From the NCBI GenBank assembly GCA_921293015.1, contig OV121090.1, positions 15,903,304 to 15,967,303 on the forward strand: a DNA stretch of 64,000 bases, given 5' to 3'. This document shows positions 48,547 to 59,897 of this stretch, piece after piece. The DNA is from Phorcus lineatus (taxonomy: Eukaryota > Mollusca > Gastropoda > Trochida > Trochidae). The notes under the pieces are model-generated. The model did not search any database. It was not told the origin of the DNA and saw nothing but the letters and a program-made list of their open reading frames with translations. Within the stretch, counting starts at the first letter, position 1. Each line of letters begins with the position of its first letter. Both the position numbers and the translations under genes were made by a program.

Positions 48547-49246
48547 ATCTTGATTCATCATTCAACATGTTCCAAGGGATAGACAATTCCAAAATATTTT
48601 GACAGGATAAAAACATAAAAAGTATTTTACTCTGCAAAACACCCCTTATTTATAGTCAAATGTTCTTACGCAAGTTAAATTAGCCAAACACAAGCGTGTT
48701 GAAGATAGGGGTGTAACAATCTACAAACTATTGATTTATTGCAATAGTCTTCTTTTTTTTATTCTTTTTATCACAGACAAAAGACTGGTACAATCAAATT
48801 ATATGATTTCAACATAAAAAAAGATAAATAGAAAGAAAATATATTGTGAGATAGAGATAGACAGGAGTTAGTGGAGAGTTACAGAGTGCAAGAGAGTGAA
48901 AGGGACTCATGCTGTAATGTGAAAAAAATACATGACCAATTTGGGGTGATTCTCCAAAAATATTCACTTTTCTAAGTGATAGTGATATTTTATGCAATGA
49001 ATTAGATTGTTAAAGTTTAAAACATAAGTTAACATTTATTTCTATTAATATGTATTCTTTTGTAATATTAAAAATGTGATTAATCAATGTCAAGGCTGGT
49101 TCTGGAAAGGTATCATGATTCTAACTGTGAAATAAGGTTTTTCTCACATGAATAAAATAAATGCTCGAATGTTTCAAAAGGTGATCCTGACAAATATCCA
49201 CTTTACATATAGAAAAGATCTTGTCGAGATTATTCTGTGTATGAAC
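48547..49246. other. Unassigned non-coding stretch with a lone hAT-like end
   Basis: ATAGGGGTGTAACAATCTAC at about 48707 looks like a hAT terminal sequence, but no matching opposite end was found downstream. No gene seen. Confidence 0.4.
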
Positions 49247-50277
49247 TTAACCCTTACGATGCAGGGCCCGTAATAGTCCGGGAAGAAATTAGCTTTGCTA
49301 GCAAGATCTCTTAGCGAGATGGGAGTAGCACACTTAGCACACTCAGCTGTTGCTAAGCTACCCAGTTTTGTTTCTTTAGTGTTCTAAATAATGGGCGCAA
49401 ATTTTCCGAAAGTTATGCAAACATTGATAATGTTTATCGTACGAAAAATTAGCATAACAATCATTCAGTTTTGGGATGGAATCATTTGAAAGAGAAATAA
49501 ATTGTCTTGAATTCGATGTAAAATACATATATCCACTACGTAACATAAAGATATAGCTTTTGCTGCAAAAAGGAGATTTTTAAATATTTTTAGTTTTACA
49601 CAATTTTGTTCTAAAAGTAATTTGACAATTTTTATATCACAAGAAAGAAAATAATTTTGTTTTTCATTCCGTGTAAAATTTGTTCATGCGCAAAAATAAA
49701 TAAAGACACAACAAGCGCTGCACAAAAAGCTCATTTCTCTATTCAAATCATGTGAACTGAACGGCGATGATGACATGTGCCTTTCTTTCGCTCATATCCT
49801 CTCAACAGCTGGTGTAAATTGAAATGATAAATTCATTATGAGGAAGGAATAATTGTCTTCAATTTGACATAAAAAAAATTATATGTGCTATATAAAATAA
49901 AAATACAGCAAGTGACGCAAGATCACTTAGCGTGACTTTTGTTTTTCTTTAGGTTTTTACCATTTTCACATGCACTTGATACATAAACTTCTCGGCCCAG
50001 GCTATTTCTATATTCATATCTTGTTAACTGAAAAGCGACGGCAGAGCGCATTATCAACATTTTTATATCTCAATAAAGAGGAAAGGATCGTCTTCAATTT
50101 TAGATAAAATTTGCAAATTACAATGAGACAAATAAGTGATGTCGCAATTATCAAAATCTGTTCTCAAATACCCGAGGGTACTATCTTTGCAAACTATATA
50201 TATTCCAAACCAAGTGGTACATATTTATTATTTTCATATCAGCGTAAAGAAGAAATAATTACCCTCATCTTCATATG
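49247..50277. mobile_element. R3 monomer-array TTAA family, right end present, inverted
   Basis: Starts with TTAA (49247-49250) and CCCTTACGATGC, the reverse complement of the right end at 39486-39501. It continues colinearly (GAAATTA(A/G)CTTTGC, then GTTCTAAATAATGGG, then TTTATCGTACGAAAAATTAG) through several monomers to about 50277, where homology to 37680-37790 stops. It is truncated at the far side. It provides the empty site for the MITE at 18718-19158. Confidence 0.8.
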
Positions 50278-50899
50278 TGTGTCAGGGGTACATGTTAAAT
50301 TTGATTCAACAAAACTTGGTGGCGTAGGAAACTAAAATATTAAGAAAAACATCTCTGTTTCATGAAGATAAAAGATTATTGATTGGTCATGACTACCCTT
50401 CCAATATGGGTACTCACCTTCAACTCTTCTTTCGTCTTTTTTCACACACAAATCATGTTGTGAATCTCAAATTTTGAGAACATCATTTTGTAGGATTGAA
50501 ACCAAGAATTTCATTGTCCTAACCCCAAAAATAAGGGTTTGGCATGGTTCCATATGGTGTGGCAGGGTTGCGTAGAAAAAAGGCTTACTATTTTTAAAGC
50601 TTTTTGAAATGGCTAATTTAATCATGTTGACGTGGTAATTGTAGGATTCAAATAAGCCCAATTTCATGTCTGTAGCACAATCAATAAACAAAAGATATAC
50701 ATAACATGATATGGTCAGCAATGTTGTAGTTTCTGAAGAAACTCATTAAAAAGGAATAATTTTGATTATTACCATAATAATAATCATTATCTGTATTTGT
50801 ATCACTCATAAGAATCAAAAGAGACACACTAAAAAGAGGAAATATACACTTTTTCTTTAATACCCCAGTTTTGTTTTGATGTCCGTTTCGTGACAATCC

Positions 50900-51310
50900 C
50901 TGACAGGGTTTCTCTGGTTGATTTGGGTGGTGAGAGATCCACCACCATTGAATAACACGTATTGTTATATCATGTAGTTATTAATATGATAAACAGGATA
51001 CAATGTCATATGTTTACTGTAGGACATTAGTATCATATCTCGCAGAAAATTTTGTTCTTTTACTTAAATTTTGTGACAACTTAGTATTAAAGTGAATGAT
51101 TCGTTTGTAGTTATATAACATATCTTGTTATCAAGTATTACATCTCGCACCTTGTGGCAATGTCTATGTCTTTGAAGGCAACAATCAATTATATATTAAC
51201 AAACCTAGCGCAAACGATCTACTTTTTCAAATGATTGTCATCATCGGTATAAAAGCCAAAATCCTTCCCTAAATTTATTGTTTGAATACATATTCCATAA
51301 GTTCATTCAT
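50900..51310. repeat. Dispersed repeat family R1, copy C (inverted, partial)
   Basis: Reverse complement of about 23750-24250 and of 6735-6850. Shared words are GATGATGACAATCATTTGAAAAAGTAG (read on the minus strand, in two parts), GGTGAGAGATC(C/T)ACCAC and ATATAACAATACGTGTTAT-like. Non-coding. It is followed by the short dispersed piece at 51310-51385 that matches 35640-35715. Confidence 0.7.
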
Positions 51311-51942
51311 TCATTCATACTTGACAATAATACAAGAATCTGTATCGAAACGTCATAAATCTCAGAATGAAGAAGTTGTCATCCATAGATTTTTGTACTT
51401 AATACTGCATTGAGCTCAGAGAAGTCCGGGACAAGCAGAGTGAAAGCTGATATATATTTTCAATTTCCTTGGGTATTGTCAGGGGTTGGGTGGACATTAA
51501 TTCAGGATGGGACAACAAAGGGGGAAGTCAGCAGATGGAGGTAGAATGTTGGTGTGAAATGATATTTTGCAAATGCATTTAGTGCTTACAGAAAGTATTT
51601 CCAAAAGGAAAGATAGAAGATTGTATGAATGAATCATTGCAATTCTGGGAATCTGTTTTTCTTTTTTGCGTCATGATTTAAGGAATATGATATGGTTTTA
51701 TCATCTCAGTCTTGAACATCAACAATGCAAGGGCTGATGAGCTACAGAGCCCATTCTAAATGTGATAATTTTACTGGTCCACTAATGACTATGTTTTGTG
51801 TGTACTAAAAGTTTGCAAATTTATTAAATTTTCCTGTCGTTCTTCCTCTCATAACTACTTGTTAAAATGTCATGAAACTTGAGATAAGAACACCAGGATG
51901 GTGCCTCACTAACCATATTATCAAATGGTATCCTTGTTGCAG

Positions 51943-52002
51943 GAAAGAGAGCTTGCAAGCAAGAAACTGAAAGGTTATGTGGAGGATGTTGCTGATAACT
52001 GA
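51943..52002 (+). CDS. DHX35: DHX35-like DEAH-box RNA helicase, terminal coding exon
   Basis: Acceptor CCTTGTTGCAG ends at 51942. In phase 0 with the previous exon it encodes ERELASKKLKGYVEDVADN and then TGA (52000-52002). It follows YQYGT directly, the position where DHX35 proteins have a short, lysine-rich, poorly conserved tail, and its length (19 residues) is close to that of vertebrate DHX35. Sequence similarity alone would be too weak to call this exon. The call rests on the splice site, the phase, the position and the basic KKLK segment. The 3' UTR follows, with a candidate poly(A) signal about 240 bp further on. Confidence 0.78.
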   Translation, partial: ERELASKKLKGYVEDVADN

Positions 52003-52242
52003 AAGTGCTGCATCCTGGCCAGGATCGAGCTCCCTTGTGTCCTTAATCATCATTGAGCACCAAAGCTGTGGAGAGGCGGAGCAGCACGTGTGTACGAGGT
52101 GTTACAGTTTGTGTTTACTTATACACGTTGAGCACTTCCTTTTTCACATCTGTTGCCAGCAAACCAGGGAATATTCAAACTTGGATGAAGCTGAACTTAT
52201 CTACTTATCCAAATATTTGTTGTCCATTTGTTCTCATGACAA

Positions 52243-52248
52243 AATAAA
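52243..52248 (+). terminator. DHX35: Candidate DHX35 poly(A) signal
   Basis: AATAAA about 240 bp downstream of the stop codon, followed by a T/GT-rich stretch (TTTTCAGTTGTTTG, then GGGTTTTTTATTT) within 50 bp, a typical 3' processing arrangement. Confidence 0.6.
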
Positions 52249-52344
52249 CAAAGAGAAATATTTTCAGTTGTTTGATATCAAATGGGTTTTTTATTTCTTG
52301 CAAACACATGGTGTCACAACCACCCCTAGGTAGCCACAGAAACA

Positions 52345-52909
52345 CTCACAAAAAAGACCTTTCTAATTGAAACAAAAAGCCTTTAAACTCAGTAACTCCT
52401 GGAGACCCTTCACAGCTCAACGCCTGGGCCCATTGTCGGTAAACTGTCGTCTGATGGCCGATATCAGTATTGATATCAACAATGATGTCTGCCGGGTTGT
52501 AACTATGGATCATAGAAACTTTTCTTTTTTGACTCATTAAACATCAAATTCATCATTGAGATTCAGAAATACATGAAGGTTGATTTGAAAAAAAAAAGAG
52601 ATATTAATTCATGTCGCTCAATATACTAACATTATGAATAGACTGAAATGGTCATCCCAGCCTATGCTAATATCAGTTGGGATTTGAATGTGTATTGTGA
52701 TCACAAAAATGATAGAAAATATTTCTTTTAAATTATGTGAGTTTGTAAAAAATATGTTCATTTCATTTTGTTTTTGATTAAACATTTTCCTTCTTTTATT
52801 CTTAAGAACATTGCAAATGAAATATAATTCAGCGAAGTAATATTACGGATTCATTAATTTCAATACAGTCATTAAAAAAATATAGAATACCTAAAAACAT
52901 TGTGCCAGT
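52345..52909. other. Downstream intergenic stretch
   Basis: No gene or repeat recognised after the DHX35 3' end. Confidence 0.45.
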
Positions 52910-53680
52910 TGCAGGGTATATAGCTGCTTATTATCATCTTCTTCAGATGGAAAAGGCCTAGAAAGCTGAAAGCATGTGAAAAGACTCTTATTGGGATTTT
53001 CATTGATATTTTGTTTGACCTTGTGACAGCTAATAAGGGCCAAAGTGGCCCTGCCCTAAAACCCTATTTCTATCTTATTCTTAAGGAACCTAAAACCTTG
53101 TTACCAGATATCTTAGCTGATGAAAATTCCAATTTATAGATATGGGGACTCTTTGACCCCAAAAGACCTATTTTCATCTTCTTCTCAAGAAGTAAAAAGA
53201 CTAGAAAGACCATGCGACACTATCGAAACCTATTTTCATCCTCTTTTCAAGAAGTAAAAAGCCTAGAGTCCTGGAACCTTGTGTACAGTCTCCTCAGCTG
53301 ATGAGGATTATAATAAATGGATTCAGTGATCTTATGGCAGCTCATATGGTATATATAATTTCTGTTTAATTTTGAGAAAGCCTGATGAGCTACATTGTCA
53401 AAGGCTCTATACTTTTTCCAAATTTTTTTGTTTGTCTATTTTTCCGAAATCAAATAGCCTAGAGAGCTCAAATCTTATGCACAGACACATCAGCTGATGA
53501 GGATTATAATAAATAGATTCAGGGATCGAGCAGCTCATATGTTACCGGTATATATGATTTCTGCATACAAATTTAGAAACCTGATGACCTAAAGAGCCAA
53601 TGTCTCTAAACTTTTCCTGAAGGAAAATCACTCAAAAACTGTTGTGTACAGACTCCTTAGCTAAGGCTGATTATAAATTG
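52910..53680. repeat. Diverged tandem repeat, about 190-bp units
   Basis: CAGCTGATGAGGATTATAAT, then AAAT(G/A)GATTCAG, recurs at about 53296 and 53490, with weaker versions at about 53110 and 53655. Each is preceded by a TCAAGAAGTAAAAAG-CCTAGA-type block and followed by GCAGCTCATATG. Three to four units with heavy divergence. The CTGATGAG words invite comparison with hammerhead ribozymes, but the rest of the core is missing. Confidence 0.6.
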
Positions 53681-54471
53681 AATATTTTGTTCCTTTGTTG
53701 CCCCTCAGCGTCACAAGATATACCACTAAAGACAAATATTTTTATTGAAATGAAAGGATTAAAACAAATTAATTACATCCCAATTTTTCATTTCACCATC
53801 AGGAAAAGTATGCAAATTGAATCACAAGATTCTTGTGGCTTGTAGGCTGGTAATACTGTATCATGTAAAACAATTTTATTTACACCCTACTCCCGCAACC
53901 TTGTCTGCGGTCAGCGTGTCAGTCTGTCAAGAAACTTGACACATGTGATCACTCTGTTATTGAAATGTGCCTTTTGAAAGTTTCAGTCCCTAATTAAGAT
54001 AATATATTCAAATTTTCTTAGTTTTTCTATCATATTTTTTTCCTGCTCATACCTCATGCACATGTAATAACTATGTGAAGATGTGTCATTTATATATTTC
54101 AGTCCCGAAGGTGCATAATCTATGCGAATTGTTTCCGCTTTTCTGTCAATTTTTTTTAATCCATTCAGTTAATAACTCACAAACCATTTATTAGAATGTA
54201 AAGTTACTTGACGCATTTAATCATTATGTGGTACATAGATACGTGGATTGGTAGAGAGAGGTTTATGGGGTTCTTCAGCTTGGTATAATAATATTAGCAG
54301 TTACAATGAGGATCGAGAAAAACTTGGCCACATTATTACACCCTGCATTAACTGAAAATTTCATCCAGAAATGGAAGCGGAAATGAATTGAGTCGGTAGA
54401 TAAAAACTTAGACTGTAATTATGTTTTATTCAGGATTGTCAAAAATATTGATGGTCTGATCCTTAAACTCA
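53681..54471. other. Unassigned; weak 160-bp direct repeat
   Basis: Two weakly similar segments around 53905-54040 and 54055-54210 share GTAATAACT or GATCACT, (T/A)GTGTCATTT and TTTCAGTCCC. No gene. Confidence 0.35.
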
Positions 54472-55987
54472 ACTCTTAAAAAAAAGAAACCTGACACTGA
54501 CTTTCAAAGTTCAATATAAAGACCACAGATGCAAGTTAAACATTGAAATGAAAACTAAAACGCTGTTTGCAGATCTCTGTTCAGTAAATTTTATTCAGAA
54601 TAAGCATGATCTTGAAATGCACAGGTGCACAAGTGTTTCAACATCACAGGGGTGCACATGTACAAATGTCAGTATCGGGTATGGCCACCATTGGCATTGA
54701 TTATTGCTTGGCACCTATGACCCATGGATGCAATCAAGTTGTCAATCACAGCCTGTGAAATGTTCTGCCATTCGTGCTGAAGTGCTGCAAGAAGTCCTGG
54801 AAGTGTTTGGGGTGGTGGATTCCTACTGCGCACGTGTCGATCCAGTTCGTCCCAGAGATGCTCAATTGGTGACAATCTGGTGACCTGGCTGGCCATGGTA
54901 ATGTCTGGACATTGTTACGCTGTAAAAAGTCTTGACAAACAGGTGCAACATGTGGTCGAGCATTGTCCTGCTGAAAGAGACCACCATGGACGTTGACGTG
55001 AGGAATAACGTATGGCTGTAGGATCAAGTCCCTATACCATACTCCTGTGAGGTTACCCACAACATGCACAAGGGGTGTCCTAACACCGTGACAAATTCCA
55101 GCCCACACCATGACACTCCCACCCCCAAATGGGACAACCTCCTGAACACAGTTGGCAGCATAACGTTCTCCACGACGTTGGTATACACATGCTCGTCCAT
55201 CACTTCGTTGAAGCAGAAAACGGGACTCATCAGTGAAGAGAACGGTTCTCCACCTTGCACGTGCCCATCTCATCCTCTGTTGACACCACTGAGGCGTTCC
55301 GCCAGATGACGTTGCGTTAAAACGGGACGTCGAACCGGTCATCTTGGAAAAAGTCCAGCCTCTCTCAGCCTGTTGCGTACCGTTTGGTGGGAAATTTGAC
55401 ACAGGCCTGGTATCTGCGTTGTTGTTGACGTTGCTGTCCTGGTGCATTCCCGAAGGTGGAGCAGTTGGATGTACTGATCTTGGGCCCGAGTAGTCACCCT
55501 TGGTCTGCCTGATCTTGGCCTATCATCAACGCTGTTTCGGGTGTTGAAACGGGTCCACAATGAAGAGATGGTCTGTCTTGACACGCCAAAGTGTGTTGCA
55601 ACATCTCGCTGTGTCGCTCCTGCTTGCAGTCTGCCAATAGCGTTGTTGCGTTGCGCTCTGTTCAGTCTTGGCATTCTTCAGGTCGCTGTACCGATGTTGT
55701 GTAGTCTGAATGAACAGCAACTGATATGGCTTTTTATACCCTAAAGCAGACATGTCTGCATGTCAACCTTCATGATCCCATGCTGCACGTGCTTTGGCAG
55801 AAAATGCATTTGGACGAATCGCTCTTTTCGTCCCTGAACACAACGTAAACTTTTTGGGCCATTGTTTTTGGTAAATTTACACTTTTGAGCAAGCCTTTCT
55901 TTAAATTACAGGTATGTATCATGAAAAAAATTGACCCGTTTCGAAAAAATCAATTTCGCATGAATGTCAAGGTTTTTTTTGAAGAGT
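54472..55987 (-). mobile_element. Tc1/mariner-type transposon, defective
   Basis: The 1.5 kb element is bounded by imperfect short inverted repeats, ACTCTTAAAAAAAAGAAACC (54472) and a matching ACTCTTCAAAAAAAACC read inward from 55987, both in TA-containing flanks. The single minus-strand transposase gene (about 55674-54669) fills the middle. It is similar in architecture to other invertebrate Tc1 elements. All catalytic regions remain recognisable, but the gene is interrupted three times, so the element is non-autonomous. Confidence 0.88.
54669..55674 (-). pseudogene. Tc1-family transposase, disrupted
   Basis: Reading on the minus strand, the N-terminal segment (55674-55339) contains a paired-like helix-turn-helix: RNNAIGRLQAGATQRDVATH, then FGVSRQTISSLW, then RPRSGRPR. 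The catalytic part (55300-54746) has LFTDESRF (first Asp), FGGGSVMVWAGI and HGGLFQQDNARPH (second Asp). The last segment (54896-54669) has LSPIEHLWDELDRHV (Glu), so the triad is DD34E-like, followed by a normal C-terminus. Three lesions break it: an in-frame TGA after GLFPR (a likely C-to-T change), a one-base loss before WCQQRM and a one-base loss right after WPARSPD. Otherwise it is full length, about 340 codons. It is probably a relatively young fossil. Confidence 0.93.
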
Positions 55988-56464
55988 TTAAGTCAAATTA
56001 AAAAATGGTCTCTTAAGATCATTCAAAAGTTTATTTTGCATCCGAAGATAAATAGATGTCATCATGTAAGTATATTTTTGGATGGTAAATATCCGGCATA
56101 TAGGAAAAATAAAAGCAATTAGGCAAAAGTCTACATAAGTGACATTTACATTCATAAGGACATTTATCATGCAATTGATAGTGTTCTCAGCATATTAAAG
56201 TCAACAGATATTTTCGATATGTTTCCCAAAATCTTGTAATCTGTAAGAAAGAAATTGTAAGAAAGTAAAATTTTGTTGAAACTATGGTTTAATGAATTTT
56301 TTAAAAGATAGCACATTTTGATAGAGACTGTTTAAAATTGAATAAATATCAAAATCAGTATTAAAACCATTAAAATCTGCCTAACGTAGTGCAGCAATAT
56401 TAGATTTTATTTTAATGAAATTGTTGCTAACTTTTCCTTGTTTGCAATCAAATTGAATTAAAGA
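55988..56464. other. Unassigned non-coding stretch
   Basis: AT-rich, no recognised feature. Confidence 0.4.
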
Positions 56465-56880
56465 CTCCAAACTATTGGCCATATTTTTTTTGTGGGGGTT
56501 GAGATGGCAAAATGCGCTGTACTTTTACTTTTTCAAAAACGTTATAAGAATAAACTGTATTTATGGATAGAATATTCACACATATATAAATAATAAACAA
56601 TTAATGATAAGACTAATCAACAATGCTTTGAAATGCTGCGGTAAGGCTTTTCACACTCGTGGCACTGAATAATGGCTTCATTTTTCAATTTTCAATTTTT
56701 TTACCGAGTGTGCGCTCAAATTGTCAAATCTGAATCAACCAATATGTTAATCTCAGTAACATGTTTCAACTTTGTTGTGTTATAATCTTGTATTGATCTT
56801 TAAGAATGAACAGAAATTTCCCCTTTAATTTTGTTTTAAAAAAAAGTACTCCAATAGGACTGTCTTTTTAACATATATGG
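56465..56880. repeat. Dispersed repeat family R4, copy B
   Basis: Colinear with 39660-40090 and in the same orientation. The copy is more diverged, with small indels. Non-coding. Confidence 0.72.
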
Positions 56881-57024
56881 TCGAATAGCGCAAATTCGTT
56901 AGTGTTGTAAGTTTGTAACGTCACTTTAGCATGGGCTATTTCACACGCCTTTCACGTCACACATATATTAAATATAAGCAATGAAGAGATTAAAGCCGAT
57001 CATCTGACACAGAAACGAGCAAAA

Positions 57025-57039
57025 ATGAGGATCCAACAG
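57025..57039 (+). other. Candidate minimal first exon (weak)
   Basis: AAAAATGAGGATCCAACAG is followed by GTGAGAT, that is, a start codon in good context, five codons and a consensus donor, 55-90 bp downstream of an A/T-rich TATATTAAATATAAG. No downstream exon can be linked to it. Listed because the combination is unusual in this sequence. Confidence 0.12.
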
Positions 57040-57669
57040 GTGAGATTCACTTGTAAATACATGTAAGATGAAAAATAGAAACTGACTAGTGTTAAGTAGA
57101 GTCAGGGCTGCCATCACGACGAGGCAGCATACTACTGGTAAACTAAAAAAATACAGGCACTGGTGTCTGTTGGCTTAATCAAAAGTCAAAAGGTTTTTTT
57201 TAGATTTTTTATTTCCATTTCAAACGTTAAACTGTTTCAGGACTCCTCGGTGTAGTTAAGCTTAGAATGTTTCATGTCCGTCAATATTTTATTTTCCTTT
57301 GGTCAAAATAAAAAGTATCTTCATACAGTCTCATGTCAACATCACAACAATAAAGTATTGATACAAGTTCATCTACACGTGATTGTTTCAGAAAAGACTT
57401 GGCCAGGCAACATACCCACATGTGATTGCTGTGGTGAGTGCTGTGTAACTTTTGGATTGACATCATCTTAGTTTATCAATAGTACGTCGACCAGGTGCTG
57501 ATGGTGGACTTTGAATGATAAATATATACGTCTATGCTGATGCTTTAAAGATCACATGAATGAGAAAATTACTTTGTGCTAATTATAACAGGACTATTTA
57601 CTAATGATTGCTCACAGTACTTGGGGCACCTAACTTGAGGCAGTGAATATTCATTTATGCTTGCAGAAT

Positions 57670-58350
57670 CATTTGAAAATCATTATTGGAGAGATACTAT
57701 GAAAGTTTTTGCTAAATACAGCTATACTACTAAACCAATCACTTATGAAGACTTCCTTAGAGAACCACTCCTGTATGATAAAAAATATACTTATTGATGA
57801 CAAACCTTTAAAAGCAGAAAATTATATGAACATAACACTACCAACATAATGGATAATGGAGATTTTATGTCTCTTGAACAATTTTTCATGTTTATTTCCA
57901 AGTGAATTTTCTTAAATTTAATAGAATTTTAAAAGCAATTGAAAAGTCCTACAGAGGGGTCCCTAGATATCATTACATGTTTAAGTATTAGAAATCTTTT
58001 AGAATGTAAAAAGGGATCCAAAAAATATTATTTTAGACTAACTGATAACAATGAAAGAATGTAATCGAGAAATGGGAAGAAGAGATCTTGATCAATATTA
58101 AGGACCATGATATGTATATCAAACCATTCAAAAGTACTTGTGATCCAAAACTAAGATGGATGCAAATCAGGCTGCTTCAAAGAATTTTACCTTTTTATTT
58201 TATGTGATTAAGATGCATCTGGTTGAAAGCAATCTTTGTACCTTCTGTGCAGCATAACCTGAGACAATAATGTGTCTTTTGTGGATTTGTAGATCAGCTA
58301 CTAAGAGTTTTTGGCAGGCTTTTTAACATTGGTTAGAATTAAAATGTGCA
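57670..58350 (+). pseudogene. L1-like LINE ORF2 C-terminal remnant
   Basis: In several + strand frames the sequence reads YWRDTMKVFAKY, ITYEDFLREPLLYDKKY, LPTIMDNGDFMSLEQF, then DPKLRWMQIRLLQRILPFYF and VFCGFVDQLL. This order corresponds to the region after the reverse transcriptase in L1-clade LINEs: the W...PL-(W/L)-(Y/F)-N-x-K block, the G-x-F-x-(S/T)-x-E-x-F block, the R-x-x-QRILP-x-N block and the C-x-F-C...E...HLFW zinc knuckle. Many stops and frame changes show it is old. It is a different lineage from the fragments at 7217, 12638 and 61450. Confidence 0.7.
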
Positions 58351-59164
58351 CACACAGGCATTATACATTTAAATTTTCGGTTGATGGTTTTTGTGTTTCC
58401 ACACACATTTCTTACAGATAAAACCTTCCATTTAATATTACTATTAGCCAAGTACCACATTTATAAATGTAAACTGAAAGACAACCCCTCAACTATCATG
58501 CTTAAAGAATTAATTGAAATACTATTATTCAATAGAAAAAACAAGATACTGGAATAAAGCTAAATTTAATTAATTTGAAAGTAAAAGGGCAATGTATGCC
58601 AAAGTTGTTATTGACTAAACTGATAATTATCAGTATGGAGAATCTTTAAGATAATGCTAAAGGGATTTAGTTTATTTTCTTGAATTTAGTTTCCATAAAA
58701 TAAATACACCAATACGTCTCTGTTTACAAGGAGAGGTGGAAGTAAACAGTGAGTTAACTTACCTGTTAGGATCATGTAATAGTCAAGTTTGCTATCCAGA
58801 ATTATATTAATATTTGGTATTATAACTAGCAAAATTAAGAATGAATAGCAAAAGCACAAAGGTAAACACTGTAATCAATAGTTATTCAGGGCAAAAAGGT
58901 ATCCAATAAAATCTGACAGAAAAAAAATCTTTGAGAAAGTCTGTAACGAATAATTTAATAGACAGACAGACAAAATATTATATTATTGTTTTATTAAAAG
59001 ATTAAGATACAAGGAATATATGAAATATGGGAGGGCTAGAATATAAGTTATTGTGATCGAGTTGTCATCTTAGGCCGATACATACGACTAACTAAAGCGG
59101 CCAGTGAATTTACAATAGTTTCTAGTTGTAAGATGAATGTAGTTTGTTCAATATTTGATAACTG
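58351..59164. other. Unassigned AT-rich stretch
   Basis: No recognised feature. May include the 3' tail of the preceding LINE remnant. Confidence 0.4.
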
Positions 59165-59405
59165 AATTACACTCGGCTATGAAGTACTAACATTTTGGAA
59201 TAGGTCATACCGGAGATCTGAGTAATATGGACAATTTACTAAGAAGTGAACTTCATCTTCGACAGCCTGACGACTACAGTGGCGGCAAATCCTATCAACA
59301 AGCGGTGTCACAGGACGAGAAAATCTACCACGTTATAGTTCTAATGGAAGGGTAACCTACCACATCGTACGGTTATATCTCACTTTGCCGGACAGCTGAT
59401 GTTAT
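59165..59405 (-). pseudogene. LINE C-terminal zinc-knuckle remnant
   Basis: On the minus strand: LSGKVRYNRTMW, a stop, VTLPLEL, another stop, then GRFSRPVTPLVDRICRHC, QAVEDEVHFLVNCPYYSDLR and YDLFQNVSTS then TAG. R-x-C-x-x-C...(V)EDE-x-HFL-x-x-C-P-x-Y...R-x-x-(L)F is the C-terminal Cys/His module (zf-RVT type) of many invertebrate non-LTR retrotransposons. Two internal stops upstream mark it as dead. It ends the way an ORF2 should, with a short tail and a stop. Confidence 0.82.
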
Positions 59406-59645
59406 GATAACGGATTAACGGAAGCCTTGCCGGCTATAGTCTATTCCAGTGAGTAGTTGTCAGTAATAAGCGTAGGCATTTCACAGACTGAGCTTGCATT
59501 CACTGATTACATGTTGGTGATGGTTATATGAGTGAACTCGACTTCAAATAATCAAACGCTGACTGATCCAGATTTTGATTACTTGACAGTGAGTGAATTG
59601 TTCACGATTATAAGTTAGATTGAGTGAACAATAATTCAAATTATT

Positions 59646-59897
59646 ATGAGAGGAGGTAGACATCTGGTTTATCTCGGTCACAAGTTTCGGGTCAAGAGCA
59701 CCAAACGAAATCGCGTTCATTGGAAATGTTGTAAGACTGGCTGCCCTGCTACGGCTAATACTGTCGATGATGTTCTCAGTAGTTGCAGGAACATTCACAA
59801 CCATCATCAGGATGAAGTCCAACTTCAGATTGACACTTTCCTTGCTGTAGACCAAAGTACGGAACGACTCAAGGCCAGTTCAAGACATTTACGATGA
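59646..59897 (+). CDS. FLYWCH-type zinc-finger ORF (partial or orphan exon)
   Basis: An 83-codon + strand frame. Residues 2-53 fit a FLYWCH zinc finger: RGGRHLVYLGHKFRVKSTKR (the F/L-Y part), VHWKCCKTGCPAT (W-x-C...C) and NIHNHHQDE (final H-x-H pair). In animals such domains occur in chromatin/insulator proteins (mod(mdg4) and C. elegans FLH relatives) and, very often, fused to MULE transposases. The usual downstream MULE transposase is absent: the frame ends TGA at 59895-59897 after RLKASSRHLR. The AGTAAGTAA at about 59911 could serve as a donor if the frame were shorter. The domain is intact, so it may be a functional exon, an orphan from a MULE or a recent capture. Confidence 0.6.
   Translation: MRGGRHLVYLGHKFRVKSTKRNRVHWKCCKTGCPATANTVDDVLSSCRNIHNHHQDEVQLQIDTFLAVDQSTERLKASSRHLR

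Noticed and set aside
48707..48740. Left end of a second hAT MITE (ATAGGGGTGTAACAATC)
   Set aside because: No matching opposite terminus or target duplication could be found in the next several hundred bases.
51977..52333. 118-codon + strand ORF overlapping the terminal DHX35 exon
   Set aside because: It is in a different frame from the exon, starts inside it and shows no domain. It is the 3' UTR read in another phase.
53290..53500. Hammerhead ribozyme suggested by CTGATGAG words
   Set aside because: The CGAAAC part of the core and the closing stems are not found at the right spacing. The words recur because the 190-bp unit is repeated.
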